DNA from: Sphingorhabdus_B arenilitoris
GTDB lineage: Bacteria > Pseudomonadota > Alphaproteobacteria > Sphingomonadales > Sphingomonadaceae
Reading direction: 5' to 3'
DNA length: 64,000 bases
NCBI RefSeq assembly: GCF_042651485.1
Contig: NZ_JBHSDH010000013.1
Location: 930,001-994,000 of the forward strand
Shown here: piece by piece, positions 35,245 to 44,575 of the stretch
Layout: every line of letters starts with the position of its first letter
Numbering within the stretch: the stretch's first letter is position 1
The notes under the pieces: generated by a model
Told to the model about the DNA's origin: nothing
Seen by the model: the letters and a program-made list of their open reading frames with translations, nothing else
Database searches by the model: none
Made by a program: the position numbers and the translations under genes

Positions 35245-36108
35245 CTAATCCTTGAACACCACCGTTTTTGATCCGTTCAAAAACACTCGGTCATTCAGAT
35301 GAAGGTGGACCGCAGCGGCGAGCACGCGGCGTTCAATATCGCGGCCTTTGCGCACCAAATCATCGGGCGTGTCGGCGTGCGTTATGCTTTCGGCATTTTG
35401 ATGGATGATCGGGCCTTCGTCGAGGTCGGCGGTGACATAATGCGCGGTCGCACCGATCATCTTGACGCCCCGGTCGTACGCCTGATGATACGGTTTTGCC
35501 CCCTTAAATCCGGGCAAAAAACTATGGTGGATGTTGATGCAGCGTCCCGACAGATAGGCCGCCAGATCATCCGATAATATCTGCATATACCGGGCCAATA
35601 TCACGAGCTCTGCGCCTGATTGTTCGATGAGCGCTTTAATCTGCGCCTCCTGCGCCGCCTTGGTCTCTTTGGTCACAGGCAAATGGTGGAAAGGGATATC
35701 GCCGATCAGCGCATTGTTAATCGCCTCTTTGGGATGGTTGGAGATGATGGCGGTCACTTCCATATTCAGCTCCCCCGTGCTCAACCGGTAGAGTAGGTCC
35801 ACGAGGCAATGGTCGAATTTCGACACCAGGATCACCACTTTGCGCGGCGTGCTGTTATCGCATAGTTTCCATTCCATCGCATATTTTTTGACCAAGGGCG
35901 CAAAGGCGGAACGCACGGCCGCCACATCCATATTGCTATCGGGAAAATCAAAACCGATGCGCATGAAGAAGCGTTTCTGCTCCAGATCGTCATATTGCTG
36001 CGATTCAAGGACATTGCCGCCCAGCTGCGCCAGCATGGTGGTGACAGCTGCGACGAGGCCGGGTTGATCTTCACAGGACAGCGACATAACGAACTTGTGT
36101 GATGACAT
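35245..36108 (-). CDS. purU: Formyltetrahydrofolate deformylase
   Basis: 287 aa. N-terminal ACT domain (LSCEDQPGLVAAVTTML) followed by a formyltransferase-like domain with NIHHSFLPGFKGAKPY and ATAHYVTADLDEGPII, which carry the catalytic His and Asp. The enzyme hydrolyses 10-formyl-THF to formate and THF, balancing one-carbon pools. The true start is 36108 (AGGA nine bases before); the frame stays open for another 309 bases across the divergent frmA start, which I treat as noise. It is divergent from the formaldehyde operon across a 60-base gap. Confidence 0.94.
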   Translation of the reverse strand: MSSHKFVMSLSCEDQPGLVAAVTTMLAQLGGNVLESQQYDDLEQKRFFMRIGFDFPDSNMDVAAVRSAFAPLVKKYAMEWKLCDNSTPRKVVILVSKFDHCLVDLLYRLSTGELNMEVTAIISNHPKEAINNALIGDIPFHHLPVTKETKAAQEAQIKALIEQSGAELVILARYMQILSDDLAAYLSGRCINIHHSFLPGFKGAKPYHQAYDRGVKMIGATAHYVTADLDEGPIIHQNAESITHADTPDDLVRKGRDIERRVLAAAVHLHLNDRVFLNGSKTVVFKD

Positions 36109-36168
36109 AGCGGCTATCCTGTTGCACAAAGGGAATGATAAAAAAAGAGATTCATAAAGGAACGCCGA

Positions 36169-37275
36169 ATGAAAACCCGCGCCGCTGTCGCCTTTGAAGC
36201 CAAAAGGCCGCTCGAAATTGTCGAGCTTGACCTGGAAGGACCACAGGCGGGCGAGGTTTTGGTTGAAATTATGGCCACCGGCATTTGCCACACCGATGCC
36301 TATACGCTGGACGGCCTCGATAGTGAAGGGCTGTTCCCCTCCATTTTGGGGCATGAGGGCGCAGGCATAGTGCGCGAAGTTGGCGCGGGCGTTACCAGCG
36401 TCAAGCCGGGGGATCATGTCATCCCGCTTTACACCCCCGAATGCCGTCAGTGTAAAAGCTGTTTATCGGGCAAGACCAATTTATGCACCGCCATCCGCGC
36501 GACGCAGGGCAAGGGGGTTATGCCCGACGGCACATCGCGTTTCAGCTATAAGGGGCAAACGGTTTATCATTATATGGGTTGCTCGACCTTTTCCAATTTC
36601 ACCGTTTTGCCGGAAATCGCGCTGGCGAAAATTCGGCAAGACGCACCGTTTCAGACAAGCTGTTACATAGGCTGCGGCGTGACCACGGGCGTAGGCGCAG
36701 TGGTGAATACAGCGCAGGTTCGGCCCGGCGACAATGTCGTTGTCTTTGGCCTCGGCGGCATTGGGCTGAACGTAATCCAAGGCGCAAAAATGGCGGGCGC
36801 AGACCGCATTGTCGGCGTGGACGTTAACCCAGCTAAAGAAGAATGGGGGCGCAAATTCGGAATGACTGATTTCGTCAATCCAAAACAAATCGCCGATGTG
36901 GTCGCGCATTTGGTCGAAATGCTGGACGGCGGCGCCGATTATAGCTTTGATTGCACTGGCAACACCGATGTGATGCGTCAAGCGCTGGAATGCTGCCACC
37001 GGGGATGGGGAACCAGCATCATTATCGGCGTCGCAGAGGCGGGCAAGGAAATCGTCACCCGCCCGTTCCAGCTAGTGACCGGCCGCAACTGGCGCGGCAC
37101 AGCCTTTGGCGGGGCAAAGGGGCGCACCGATGTCCCCAAAATTGTCGACTGGTATATGGACGGAAAAATTCAGATTGATCCGATGATCACCCATGTGCTG
37201 AAGCTGGAAGAAATTAACACCGCTTTTGACCTGATGCATAAGGGCGAGAGCATCCGCAGCGTTGTTGTATTTTAA
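36169..37275 (+). CDS. frmA: S-(hydroxymethyl)glutathione dehydrogenase (class III ADH)
   Basis: 368-aa zinc alcohol dehydrogenase, the glutathione-dependent formaldehyde dehydrogenase. Catalytic-zinc ligands lie in GICHTDAYTLDG and GHEGAGIV, structural-zinc cysteines in CRQCKSCLSGKTNLC, and NAD binds at GLGGIGLNVIQGAK. It oxidises S-hydroxymethylglutathione to S-formylglutathione, and can reduce S-nitrosoglutathione. AAAGGAA precedes the ATG. First gene of an operon with a VOC protein and S-formylglutathione hydrolase, which then yields formate. Confidence 0.96.
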   Translation: MKTRAAVAFEAKRPLEIVELDLEGPQAGEVLVEIMATGICHTDAYTLDGLDSEGLFPSILGHEGAGIVREVGAGVTSVKPGDHVIPLYTPECRQCKSCLSGKTNLCTAIRATQGKGVMPDGTSRFSYKGQTVYHYMGCSTFSNFTVLPEIALAKIRQDAPFQTSCYIGCGVTTGVGAVVNTAQVRPGDNVVVFGLGGIGLNVIQGAKMAGADRIVGVDVNPAKEEWGRKFGMTDFVNPKQIADVVAHLVEMLDGGADYSFDCTGNTDVMRQALECCHRGWGTSIIIGVAEAGKEIVTRPFQLVTGRNWRGTAFGGAKGRTDVPKIVDWYMDGKIQIDPMITHVLKLEEINTAFDLMHKGESIRSVVVF

Positions 37276-37293
37276 TACTAAAAGGAGAGAATT

Positions 37294-37680
37294 ATGTCTA
37301 TGTTCAGCCACATCATGCTGGGCGCCCGCGATATTGACGAGGCGAAGAAATTTTACGACGCGACCATGGGCGTGCTCGGATATAAGGAAGGCATTATCGA
37401 CCCCAAGGGCCGGCTATTCTATTTTGACAAGCGCGGCACTTTTGGACTGTCTATCCCGATTGATGGTAACCCTGCGACTTGCGGAAATGGAAGCACTATC
37501 GGCTTTACCGTTGAAAGCGCAGAGCAAGCCGAAGCATGGCACGCAGCGGGCCTCGCCAATGGCGGCACCGCCATCGAAGATCCGCCCGGCATCCGCGAAG
37601 GCGGCGGTATGAAAATGCATCTCGCCTATTTACGCGATCCATCGGGCAATAAAATCTGCACATTGTTGCGCATGGGTTGA
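37294..37680 (+). CDS. VOC (glyoxalase-fold) protein in the formaldehyde operon
   Basis: 128 aa with two VOC half-repeats: MFSHIMLGARDIDEAKKFYD at the start and MKMHLAYLRDPSGNKICTLL at the end, giving the usual His/Glu metal positions. AAAGGAGAG precedes the ATG. It lies between the formaldehyde dehydrogenase and S-formylglutathione hydrolase genes, an arrangement I have seen annotated in other proteobacteria without a clear function. It could act on a glutathione adduct, but no activity can be stated. Confidence 0.88.
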   Translation: MSMFSHIMLGARDIDEAKKFYDATMGVLGYKEGIIDPKGRLFYFDKRGTFGLSIPIDGNPATCGNGSTIGFTVESAEQAEAWHAAGLANGGTAIEDPPGIREGGGMKMHLAYLRDPSGNKICTLLRMG

Positions 37681-37688
37681 CCCTTCCC

Positions 37689-38522
37689 ATGACGCTGGAA
37701 ACGCAATCCACGATAATGGCCTTTGGCGGATCGCAGGGCGTTTACCGGCATCTATCGGCAGAGACAAAGACGGACATGAGCTTCGCCGTCTTTGTCCCGC
37801 CGCATGAAGAAGGCGTGAAACTTCCGGTTATCTGGTATCTGTCGGGCCTCACCTGCACCCATGCCAATGTCATGGAAAAGGGGGAATATCGGCGGGCCTG
37901 CGCTGAATTGGGGCTGATCTTTGTCGCGCCCGACACGTCACCTCGCGGCGACAATGTGCCCGATGATGACGGTTATGATTTTGGTCAAGGCGCGGGGTTT
38001 TATGTCGATGCTATTCGCCATCCATGGGCCGCGAATTTTCGAATGCGCAGCTATATTGAACAAGAATTGCCCCAAATCATCGCGGCGCATTTCCCCGCGG
38101 ACATGTCGCGTCAAGGCATTATGGGGCATAGCATGGGCGGGCACGGGGCCCTGACCATTGGACTACGCCATCCGGATACTTACAAAAGCATCTCCGCCTT
38201 TGCCCCAATTGTCAGCCCGATCAATTGCCCTTGGGGGCAGAAGGCGTTGAGCGGCTATATTGGTGACGATCCGGTTCTTTGGCGCGAATATGATGCCTGC
38301 GCGCTCATCGCCGACGGCGCGCGCACCGGCGCATTGTTGGTGGATCAGGGGACAGCCGACAATTTCCTTGCCGATCAACTGAAACCCGAATTGCTAACCG
38401 CTGCCTGCCGCGATGCGGGCATCGACTTAACGCTGAATATGCGGGATGGATATGACCATAGCTATTATTTTATTTCGACCTTCATGGCCGAACATCTGCG
38501 CTGGCACGCCGCGCGGCTTTAA
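37689..38522 (+). CDS. fghA: S-formylglutathione hydrolase
   Basis: About 277-aa alpha/beta hydrolase of the esterase D type. The nucleophile lies in GHSMGGHGAL, the oxyanion region in WYLSGLTCTHANV, and the C-terminal DHSYYFISTFM holds the catalytic His. It hydrolyses S-formylglutathione to formate and glutathione, the last step of this detoxification route. I take ATG 37689, nine bases after the VOC stop; a TTG overlapping that stop is the alternative. Confidence 0.95.
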   Translation: MTLETQSTIMAFGGSQGVYRHLSAETKTDMSFAVFVPPHEEGVKLPVIWYLSGLTCTHANVMEKGEYRRACAELGLIFVAPDTSPRGDNVPDDDGYDFGQGAGFYVDAIRHPWAANFRMRSYIEQELPQIIAAHFPADMSRQGIMGHSMGGHGALTIGLRHPDTYKSISAFAPIVSPINCPWGQKALSGYIGDDPVLWREYDACALIADGARTGALLVDQGTADNFLADQLKPELLTAACRDAGIDLTLNMRDGYDHSYYFISTFMAEHLRWHAARL

Positions 38523-38534
38523 CAGGGCCTAATC

Positions 38535-40889
38535 CTACGCAACATTCCGGCGCTGAGCGGCTTTGAACAGGTCAAGGCTATCGGCAAAGCGCATCGGCCG
38601 GCCAAAATAATAGCCTTGGATTTTTTTACATCCCAGCTCTTGAATCAGTTGCAACTCTGCTTCTGTTTCGACGCCTTCTGCGGTTGTTGATAGGTCAAGC
38701 GCATCGGCCATCGCGACGACCGCGCGGATAATCGCTAGGCTTTCTGCCTTTTTCTTCGCTGCTCCTTGAACAAAGCTGCGGTCCACCTTGATGGTGTCGA
38801 ACCGGACATTCGACAGATAGCCGAGCGAGCTATACCCCGTGCCGAAATCATCCAGCGACAATTTGATGCCGAGCCCGCGTATCCGCTCCAATATTTTGAT
38901 TGCCAGCCCGCCATCGCGCAGGAAGATGCTTTCCGTCACCTCCAATTCCAAACGCCAGGCCGGAAGTCCGCTATCATGCAGCGCGGATATCACCGTTTCC
39001 ATGAAAGCAGGTGAGGTCAGTTGATCAACCGAGATATTGACTGCAACTTTGGTGGTTTCCGGCCACTGCATCGCGTCGCGGCACGCTTGACGCAGCACCC
39101 ATTCGCCAATCGGCACGATCAAACGCGCATCTTCGGCAACGGGAATGAATTTGCCGGGGGATACATTGCCAAATTTCGGATTATTCCAGCGCACAAGCGC
39201 TTCAAAGCCGACAAGAGTATGATCGCTGGCGGCGTTTACCACCGGTTGATATTCAACATGCAGCTGATTTTTATTGACGGCATCGCGCAGCTCGACCTCC
39301 ATCAACCGGCGCTCCTCCGCGCTGGCGTGCAGTTTATGCTGATAGCTATTGTGGCTGTTACCGCCGACTTCTTTGGACCGGTATAGCGCCAGATCAGCAC
39401 TGCGCATCAGCAGTTCCACCGTGCGGCCATCGGCGGGGCCAAAGGCGCTACCGATACTCGCACCGATGAATAAGGTGTTTTGATCCACCTCATAAGGACG
39501 CGAGAGAGTTCCGATTATTTTCTTGGCTAGGTCGGCCACATATTGAGCGCTCGACGCATCCTTGACCACAACCGCAAATTCGTCGCCGCCCAAACGCCCG
39601 CATAATTCATTGTCGGACATGATAAGCTGCAGCCTTTTGGCCACTTGCGCCAATAACCGGTCGCCAACAGGATGGCCGAGCGTATCATTAACCGCCTTAA
39701 ACCGGTCGAGGTCGATCATCATAAAGGCGCAGCGGCGCCGCCATTTATCAGAATCCTGCAACGCCGCACCCAAGGTTTCGGTTAGCTGCAGCCGGTTTGG
39801 CAATCCGGTTAGCGTATCGAAGCGGGCCAAATGCGAGATTTTATCGGCGGATTCCCGCTGCTCGGTCACATTGGATCCTACGCCTCGAAACCCTAAAAAA
39901 CTGCCATTCTCGCCATAGCGCGGTGATGCGGATAATTCCCACCAGCGGTTTTTGCCGTTAATGACAACGGGAACGATCAGGTTGCTAAATGCCTCCCGCT
40001 TTTTCAAACGATCGGCAACATCATGCAAAGCTTGGTCATATTTGCCATTTTCCCATGCGTCTCCGGCAATGAGCTTCAACAACGGCTGACCTTCAATCTC
40101 TTTCGCTTCTTGGCCCAGCGCATAGGCAAAACGCGGGCTGACATGCGTGACACAGCGCGATGTGTCGGTTTGCCACAACCAATCGGCACCGCTATCCTCA
40201 AACTCGCGTAACAGCAGGCTGACGGTTTCTGATTTGTCCTGCAGCACCTTTCCAGCGACTTCGAACAATATTTGTGCACGGGCAGAGCGCAGTGTCGCGG
40301 CGATGAGCAAACCGCCAATAGCAAGCGCCGCCAGCGCCAGATAATAGCCTTCGTGATAGATAAATATGGCCGACGCACAAAGGCTCGTCACGGTGATGAA
40401 AATCGTTGCCGACATGGGCGCCGTTGGTAACAGCAAAGACGCATAGACCATCATCGCAAGGGCAATGGACCATAGGCCCAGCATTTGCATGACATCGCCA
40501 TGCAGCCCCAATAGGAAAAATGCGGATCCCCAAACGATCCCCGTCAAACCGGCATGGAATTGAAACTGGCGCAGATCGGCCTTGCCAAAATGCTGACGCA
40601 AGCTTGCTGGTCCGGCATCAAATTGGTGGAATGAATATGCGTGGAAACCCACAAATAGGACGAGCCAGCCTACCGTTGCCCAGACAGGGGCGGTATCGCG
40701 GTAAAGAGCCAGCGCGACCACCGCGAAAAACAGGTTGATGGCGACACGCAAGAATGATCTGTCGCGCAAGGACCGCGTTTGAATCGAGCGCACAAATTCG
40801 CTGTCCATACCAACGGGATCGGCCAGGCCCAAAAGAGCCCGGAACGAAATATCCGCTGGTAAATCTGCATTTTGGTCAATTTCCGTCAC
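38535..40889 (-). CDS. Membrane PAS-GGDEF-EAL protein
   Basis: 784 aa. About six N-terminal membrane segments (residues 48-200), a PAS sensor (about 225-345), a diguanylate cyclase domain with intact GGDEF at 434-438, and a phosphodiesterase domain with EAL at 563-565 and DDFGTGYS at 680-687. Both halves keep their signature residues, so it may make or break cyclic di-GMP; no RxxD inhibitory site is seen just before GGDEF. It opens with GTG at 40889 and a 16-base palindrome lies immediately upstream. Convergent with fghA. A possible regulator of the polysaccharide nearby, by inference only. Confidence 0.93.
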   Translation of the reverse strand: MTEIDQNADLPADISFRALLGLADPVGMDSEFVRSIQTRSLRDRSFLRVAINLFFAVVALALYRDTAPVWATVGWLVLFVGFHAYSFHQFDAGPASLRQHFGKADLRQFQFHAGLTGIVWGSAFFLLGLHGDVMQMLGLWSIALAMMVYASLLLPTAPMSATIFITVTSLCASAIFIYHEGYYLALAALAIGGLLIAATLRSARAQILFEVAGKVLQDKSETVSLLLREFEDSGADWLWQTDTSRCVTHVSPRFAYALGQEAKEIEGQPLLKLIAGDAWENGKYDQALHDVADRLKKREAFSNLIVPVVINGKNRWWELSASPRYGENGSFLGFRGVGSNVTEQRESADKISHLARFDTLTGLPNRLQLTETLGAALQDSDKWRRRCAFMMIDLDRFKAVNDTLGHPVGDRLLAQVAKRLQLIMSDNELCGRLGGDEFAVVVKDASSAQYVADLAKKIIGTLSRPYEVDQNTLFIGASIGSAFGPADGRTVELLMRSADLALYRSKEVGGNSHNSYQHKLHASAEERRLMEVELRDAVNKNQLHVEYQPVVNAASDHTLVGFEALVRWNNPKFGNVSPGKFIPVAEDARLIVPIGEWVLRQACRDAMQWPETTKVAVNISVDQLTSPAFMETVISALHDSGLPAWRLELEVTESIFLRDGGLAIKILERIRGLGIKLSLDDFGTGYSSLGYLSNVRFDTIKVDRSFVQGAAKKKAESLAIIRAVVAMADALDLSTTAEGVETEAELQLIQELGCKKIQGYYFGRPMRFADSLDLFKAAQRRNVA

Positions 40890-40912
40890 ACCATCGCTTC
40901 TAGCTTGCGAAC

Positions 40913-40928
40913 CTTACCGATTGGTAAG
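40913..40928. promoter_or_regulatory. Palindrome upstream of the GGDEF-EAL gene
   Basis: CTTACC-GATT-GGTAAG, a perfect 6-base inverted repeat with a 4-base spacer, 24 bases upstream of the GTG start. It resembles operators of TetR-type repressors (ACC-GGT core). No regulator gene is adjacent. It could instead be a hairpin in the leader RNA, though no U-run follows. Confidence 0.45.
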
Positions 40929-41043
40929 CAAAGGCCCAGAAGCGGGACGAAATGGATATTTATTATCTATATATTACATATATTTATAATATTTACCAGA
41001 TATTTACCACGAAAAGGCCGCGGTGGTAGTGTGTTTAGATACC

Positions 41044-42771
41044 TTACGCCGCCACCTGATAGGGTTGAATCTCTCCGGACAGATACAGGTTCCTCGCCTT
41101 TGCCCGGCTCAACTTGCCAGAGCTGGTGCGGGGCAATGTGCGCGGCGGAACCAGCTCAACGACGCAATTCATACCGGTAACCGACCGAACCTTATCCTTA
41201 ATCTGTTCATGCAGTTTTGCCCGTTCGCTATCGTCCGACGTGCGGCATTGAACCAACACAGCAGGCGTTTCTTCGCCGCCCGGTGTTGTTATAGAAAAAG
41301 CAGCAATATCGCCCGATTTGAAACCCGGTAATTGCTCCACGGCCCATTCAATATCCTGCGGCCAGTGATTCTTGCCGTTGATGATGATCATGTCTTTGGC
41401 CCTGCCGACGATGAAAATATATCCATCCGACATATATCCCATATCGCCAGTATCCAGCCAGCCATCAACCAAACAGGCGGCGGTCGATTCGGGATCGCGG
41501 AAATATTCCTTCATCAGGCTGGGCCCGCTGCACCATACTTTGCCAATCGCTTGATCAGGCAGGATGTTGCCGTCTTCGTCGCGTATCTCAATCGTCATAT
41601 CCTTCACGGCTTTGCCGCAATTAACGATCGCCCTGTAGCGTGTAGGCCGGTCTTGGCTGCCGCTTTGACCGCTCAGTTCCGTTTCCTCAACCAGCTCAAC
41701 CTTAATCCCCTCACCCATTGGCATGATGGATACCGCCAAAGTGGCTTCGGCCAGGCCATAGCTCGGCGCAAAGGCCCGCGCGCTGAAACCAGCGTCGCCA
41801 AAAGCGTCGACAAAGCTCTGCATCACGTCTGGGCGGATCATATCGGCGCCGTTGCCCGCGAGCCGCCATTTGGATAGATCAAACCGTTCGCCCACATGGC
41901 TTTGGCTGGAAATACGGCGCGCGCATATGTCGTAGCCAAAGGTCGGGGAATAGCTGATCACCGTGCCGTCGGCTTTGCTGATCATATCAAGCCAAGCCAA
42001 TGGCCGGCGGGCGAAATCCTCGGTCTTCATATAGTCCGTCGAAACTTGATTAGCGACCGGCGACAGGAAGCATCCCACGAGGCCCATATCATGATACCAG
42101 GGCAGCCACGATACACAGCGGTCGCCCTCAATCACTTCCATACCGTGCGAATGGGCAGACAGATTATTCAGCAACGCCTTATGCGTGACTGCCACGCCAT
42201 GCGGGAAACGGGTCGATCCACTGGAATATTGGAGATAGCAAATCTCATCCGTATGCGCTTTTGGCAATTCGCATTGCAGCGCGATCCGGTCAGTAAATTC
42301 GGCCCAGTCAAGGCCTTCGACGCCGCAATTCTGCGCCGCTGCGCCCGCCATTTCAGATAGTTCCGGCGGGAAGAATAATATCGACGGGTCGCTGCTTTTC
42401 AGCTGCACCGACAATTGGTCAATATAGCTTTCCTTGCCGCCAAAGCTGGTTGGCAAGGGTAGCGGCACCGGCCATGCGCCCGCATAGACGCAGCCAAAGA
42501 ATAAGGCCGCAAAGTCCGGCCCCGTTTCGGCGATCAGCGCGATGCGGTCTTCCTTCTGCACTCCGTGGCTGATCAGGCGATAGGCGACATCCATTGCATC
42601 TTTTTGCATCTCCGCATAAGGATATGGCCGCGCGAGATTGCCGCGCATGTCATGGAAATTCAGCCCGCGTTTCCCGCTGGCGGCATAATCCAATGCTTCC
42701 CCCAATGTTGCAAAGTCGGACAAACGGCGCGGCAATTGATCCAGCGTCGGCGTTGGTACGAGTTCACTCAT
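41044..42771 (-). CDS. Fatty acyl-AMP ligase (FAAL)
   Basis: 575-aa adenylate-forming enzyme. The AMP-binding core YLQYSSGSTRFPHGVAVTHK near residue 195, SWLPWYHDMGLVG, GLAEATL and WLDTGDMGY, and the terminal LPRTSSGKLSRAKAR with the catalytic lysine are typical of FAALs, which activate fatty acids as acyl-adenylates for transfer to an acyl carrier protein. FAALs usually sit with polyketide or peptide synthases or an ACP; here it stands alone, so the product is unknown. AAGGAATGGG precedes the ATG. Confidence 0.9.
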   Translation of the reverse strand: MSELVPTPTLDQLPRRLSDFATLGEALDYAASGKRGLNFHDMRGNLARPYPYAEMQKDAMDVAYRLISHGVQKEDRIALIAETGPDFAALFFGCVYAGAWPVPLPLPTSFGGKESYIDQLSVQLKSSDPSILFFPPELSEMAGAAAQNCGVEGLDWAEFTDRIALQCELPKAHTDEICYLQYSSGSTRFPHGVAVTHKALLNNLSAHSHGMEVIEGDRCVSWLPWYHDMGLVGCFLSPVANQVSTDYMKTEDFARRPLAWLDMISKADGTVISYSPTFGYDICARRISSQSHVGERFDLSKWRLAGNGADMIRPDVMQSFVDAFGDAGFSARAFAPSYGLAEATLAVSIMPMGEGIKVELVEETELSGQSGSQDRPTRYRAIVNCGKAVKDMTIEIRDEDGNILPDQAIGKVWCSGPSLMKEYFRDPESTAACLVDGWLDTGDMGYMSDGYIFIVGRAKDMIIINGKNHWPQDIEWAVEQLPGFKSGDIAAFSITTPGGEETPAVLVQCRTSDDSERAKLHEQIKDKVRSVTGMNCVVELVPPRTLPRTSSGKLSRAKARNLYLSGEIQPYQVAA

Positions 42772-42916
42772 ATATTTCCCATTCCTTATTCGTAGCGACC
42801 ATATTTTTGGTAAACATGTGCCCGTTCCCGAAACTTAACCCATATTTCCTATGATCGCGATCTTATAGACGGCGATGCGAGTTTAAAATTGGGTATGACT
42901 GTGGCAACAATGGGGC

Positions 42917-43462
42917 GTGAAAGACCGTTCGACTCAAAAAAGGCCCGCCCCGCCGCTCGACAACCGCCGCCTGCGCGATTTGGCGCTTCATTATGTGGGC
43001 CGTTATGCAACCACAAAAGCTAAACTTGCCAGCTATTTACAGCGCAAGATACGCGAACGCGGCTGGACCGCGGATGAAAAACGCCCTGATCTGGAGGCAT
43101 TGACACAGGAATTCGCCAATTTGGGTTATATTGACGATGCCGCTTATGCCGCTTCGCGCGCCCGCAGTTTTGCACGGCGCGGCTATGGCCAAAGACGGTT
43201 GGAGCAGGACATTTATGCGGCGGGAATTAGCGACGCCGACGCCGCCGACGCCCGCAGCGAAAGCGCAGCCCAATTATGGGACAGCGCTCATGCTTTTGCT
43301 CGGCGCAAGCGTATCGGCCCCTATGCCGCCGAAAGCGCCCCGCCCGAAAAGAGGCAAAAACAACTGGCCGCCTTCATCCGCGCCGGCCATGACTTTGACA
43401 TCGCCCGCAAATTTGTATTTGCCGACCCCGGAACAACCATAGACGGCGACGATGGTGCGTGA
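42917..43462 (+). CDS. recX: RecX-family regulator
   Basis: About 181 aa, basic and helical, with the RecX tandem three-helix pattern: LRDLALHYVGRYATTKAKL near the start, LGYIDDAAYAASRARSFARRGYGQRRLEQDI in the middle. RecX restrains RecA filaments. The gene opens with GTG at 42917. recA is not adjacent, as is usual in this order. Its C-terminal tail is acidic and family-atypical but short. Confidence 0.85.
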   Translation: MKDRSTQKRPAPPLDNRRLRDLALHYVGRYATTKAKLASYLQRKIRERGWTADEKRPDLEALTQEFANLGYIDDAAYAASRARSFARRGYGQRRLEQDIYAAGISDADAADARSESAAQLWDSAHAFARRKRIGPYAAESAPPEKRQKQLAAFIRAGHDFDIARKFVFADPGTTIDGDDGA

Positions 43463-43492
43463 CAGCATGTGTCTACGAGCTGTTAGACAACT

Positions 43493-43816
43493 TTATTGCT
43501 CTATCCCGTAAAAATATATCATCAATCCTGTGCCAACCGTTGGCAGCAGAAAACAAAGATATAACCAGCCACTACGCCCGGTATCGCGCAACCGGTTCAA
43601 ACAGCTGGCAAAATTCATGTATATCACTGATAATATGATCAGCACCAACAGCATTTTTTCGGCGCCATTGCGCTGATTTACTGGCGCAGCGGTATCCGAT
43701 GCAAACATGATCGTCATGGCCATGGCGGCAAAAGCAAAAACCCAGATCAACAGCTGTAAAAGCCACCAATCACCTCTATTTATCCGTCCGGCAAACGGGT
43801 TGAGAGCAAACATCAT
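43493..43816 (-). CDS. DUF805 membrane protein
   Basis: 107 aa with three to four hydrophobic segments and the DUF805 signatures GRINRGDWW near the start and NRLRDTGRSGWLYL near residue 75. Function unknown; such proteins are common small inner-membrane proteins. Two adjacent ATG codons precede the frame. It lies directly downstream of another membrane protein gene with a similar Arg-Leu-x-Asp-x-Gly motif, probably in the same transcript. Confidence 0.85.
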   Translation of the reverse strand: MMFALNPFAGRINRGDWWLLQLLIWVFAFAAMAMTIMFASDTAAPVNQRNGAEKMLLVLIILSVIYMNFASCLNRLRDTGRSGWLYLCFLLPTVGTGLMIYFYGIEQ

Positions 43817-43834
43817 AAGTCTAAAATAACCTTC

Positions 43835-44575
43835 TTATATAGCAGCAGATTTGTTGCTAAATGCTGGATAATTTCGCCACCGATATTCGAATATTTCTTG
43901 GATGCGGGGGCACGGTGGTTCAACGGCGCTAATTTCCGCGTCCCACATCGCTTGTATGTCTTCAAATTCCGTGCGCAGTTGCGCCACCTCTTCGGTAGCC
44001 GCTATTAGTTTGGGATGTTGGTTACCATCGGTAATCCCAAGCATTTTGGGGTCGATCCCAAATTTGCCTTGCAGCTTTGCATACTGTTTTTCGGCAGTGG
44101 CAAGTTTCTTGGCAATTTTGTCAGCTTTCAATTTATTCCTGACGTAAACTTGGGCCAGAACACGCTTTTCAGACCCAATCCGCCAATATTCGCGCAAACC
44201 AATCGGGACTGGCCCAAATTTATTTGTCCATTTCTGCCCAAGGATGAACGCCAATAACAAAAGGATTAGGAACAGCGGTAGTTCAACTAAGCCTACTAAA
44301 ATGCGCTCCCCTTGGTTCAGGTTTCCGCCACTAGCCAGAGTAGCGGCCAACAATAATTTCAACAAAAATGCCCAGATTGTTAGCCATATCGAATGCCAGC
44401 GATTCCAGCCTATATCATTGAGGCGCGCAGCGACTATGGCCATAAACAGGCCGCCAGTCAGCACCATCATAAAACCGTTAAATGCCAAAAAGAACGGCAA
44501 GATAATGACGGCCCCGATAAGGTAGCTTTTCCCGCCGGACCTCATCCTGAATAAATCGGTTACTGATTTGAACAT
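43835..44575 (-). CDS. Membrane protein with DUF805-like core and coiled-coil tail
   Basis: 246 aa. Three hydrophobic segments in the first 115 residues surround ARLNDIGWNRWHSIW, the counterpart of the RLRDTG motif of the neighbouring DUF805 protein, so it is probably a divergent relative. The C-terminal half is a charged helix likely to form a coiled coil (RNKLKADKIAKKLATAEKQY and on). TAGGAGGGG precedes the ATG. I do not recognise a function. Confidence 0.65.
   Translation of the reverse strand: MFKSVTDLFRMRSGGKSYLIGAVIILPFFLAFNGFMMVLTGGLFMAIVAARLNDIGWNRWHSIWLTIWAFLLKLLLAATLASGGNLNQGERILVGLVELPLFLILLLLAFILGQKWTNKFGPVPIGLREYWRIGSEKRVLAQVYVRNKLKADKIAKKLATAEKQYAKLQGKFGIDPKMLGITDGNQHPKLIAATEEVAQLRTEFEDIQAMWDAEISAVEPPCPRIQEIFEYRWRNYPAFSNKSAAI

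Noticed and set aside
36109..36417. N-terminal extension of the purU frame
   Set aside because: It runs across the divergent frmA start, has no family similarity, and a good ribosome binding site lies before the ATG at 36108.
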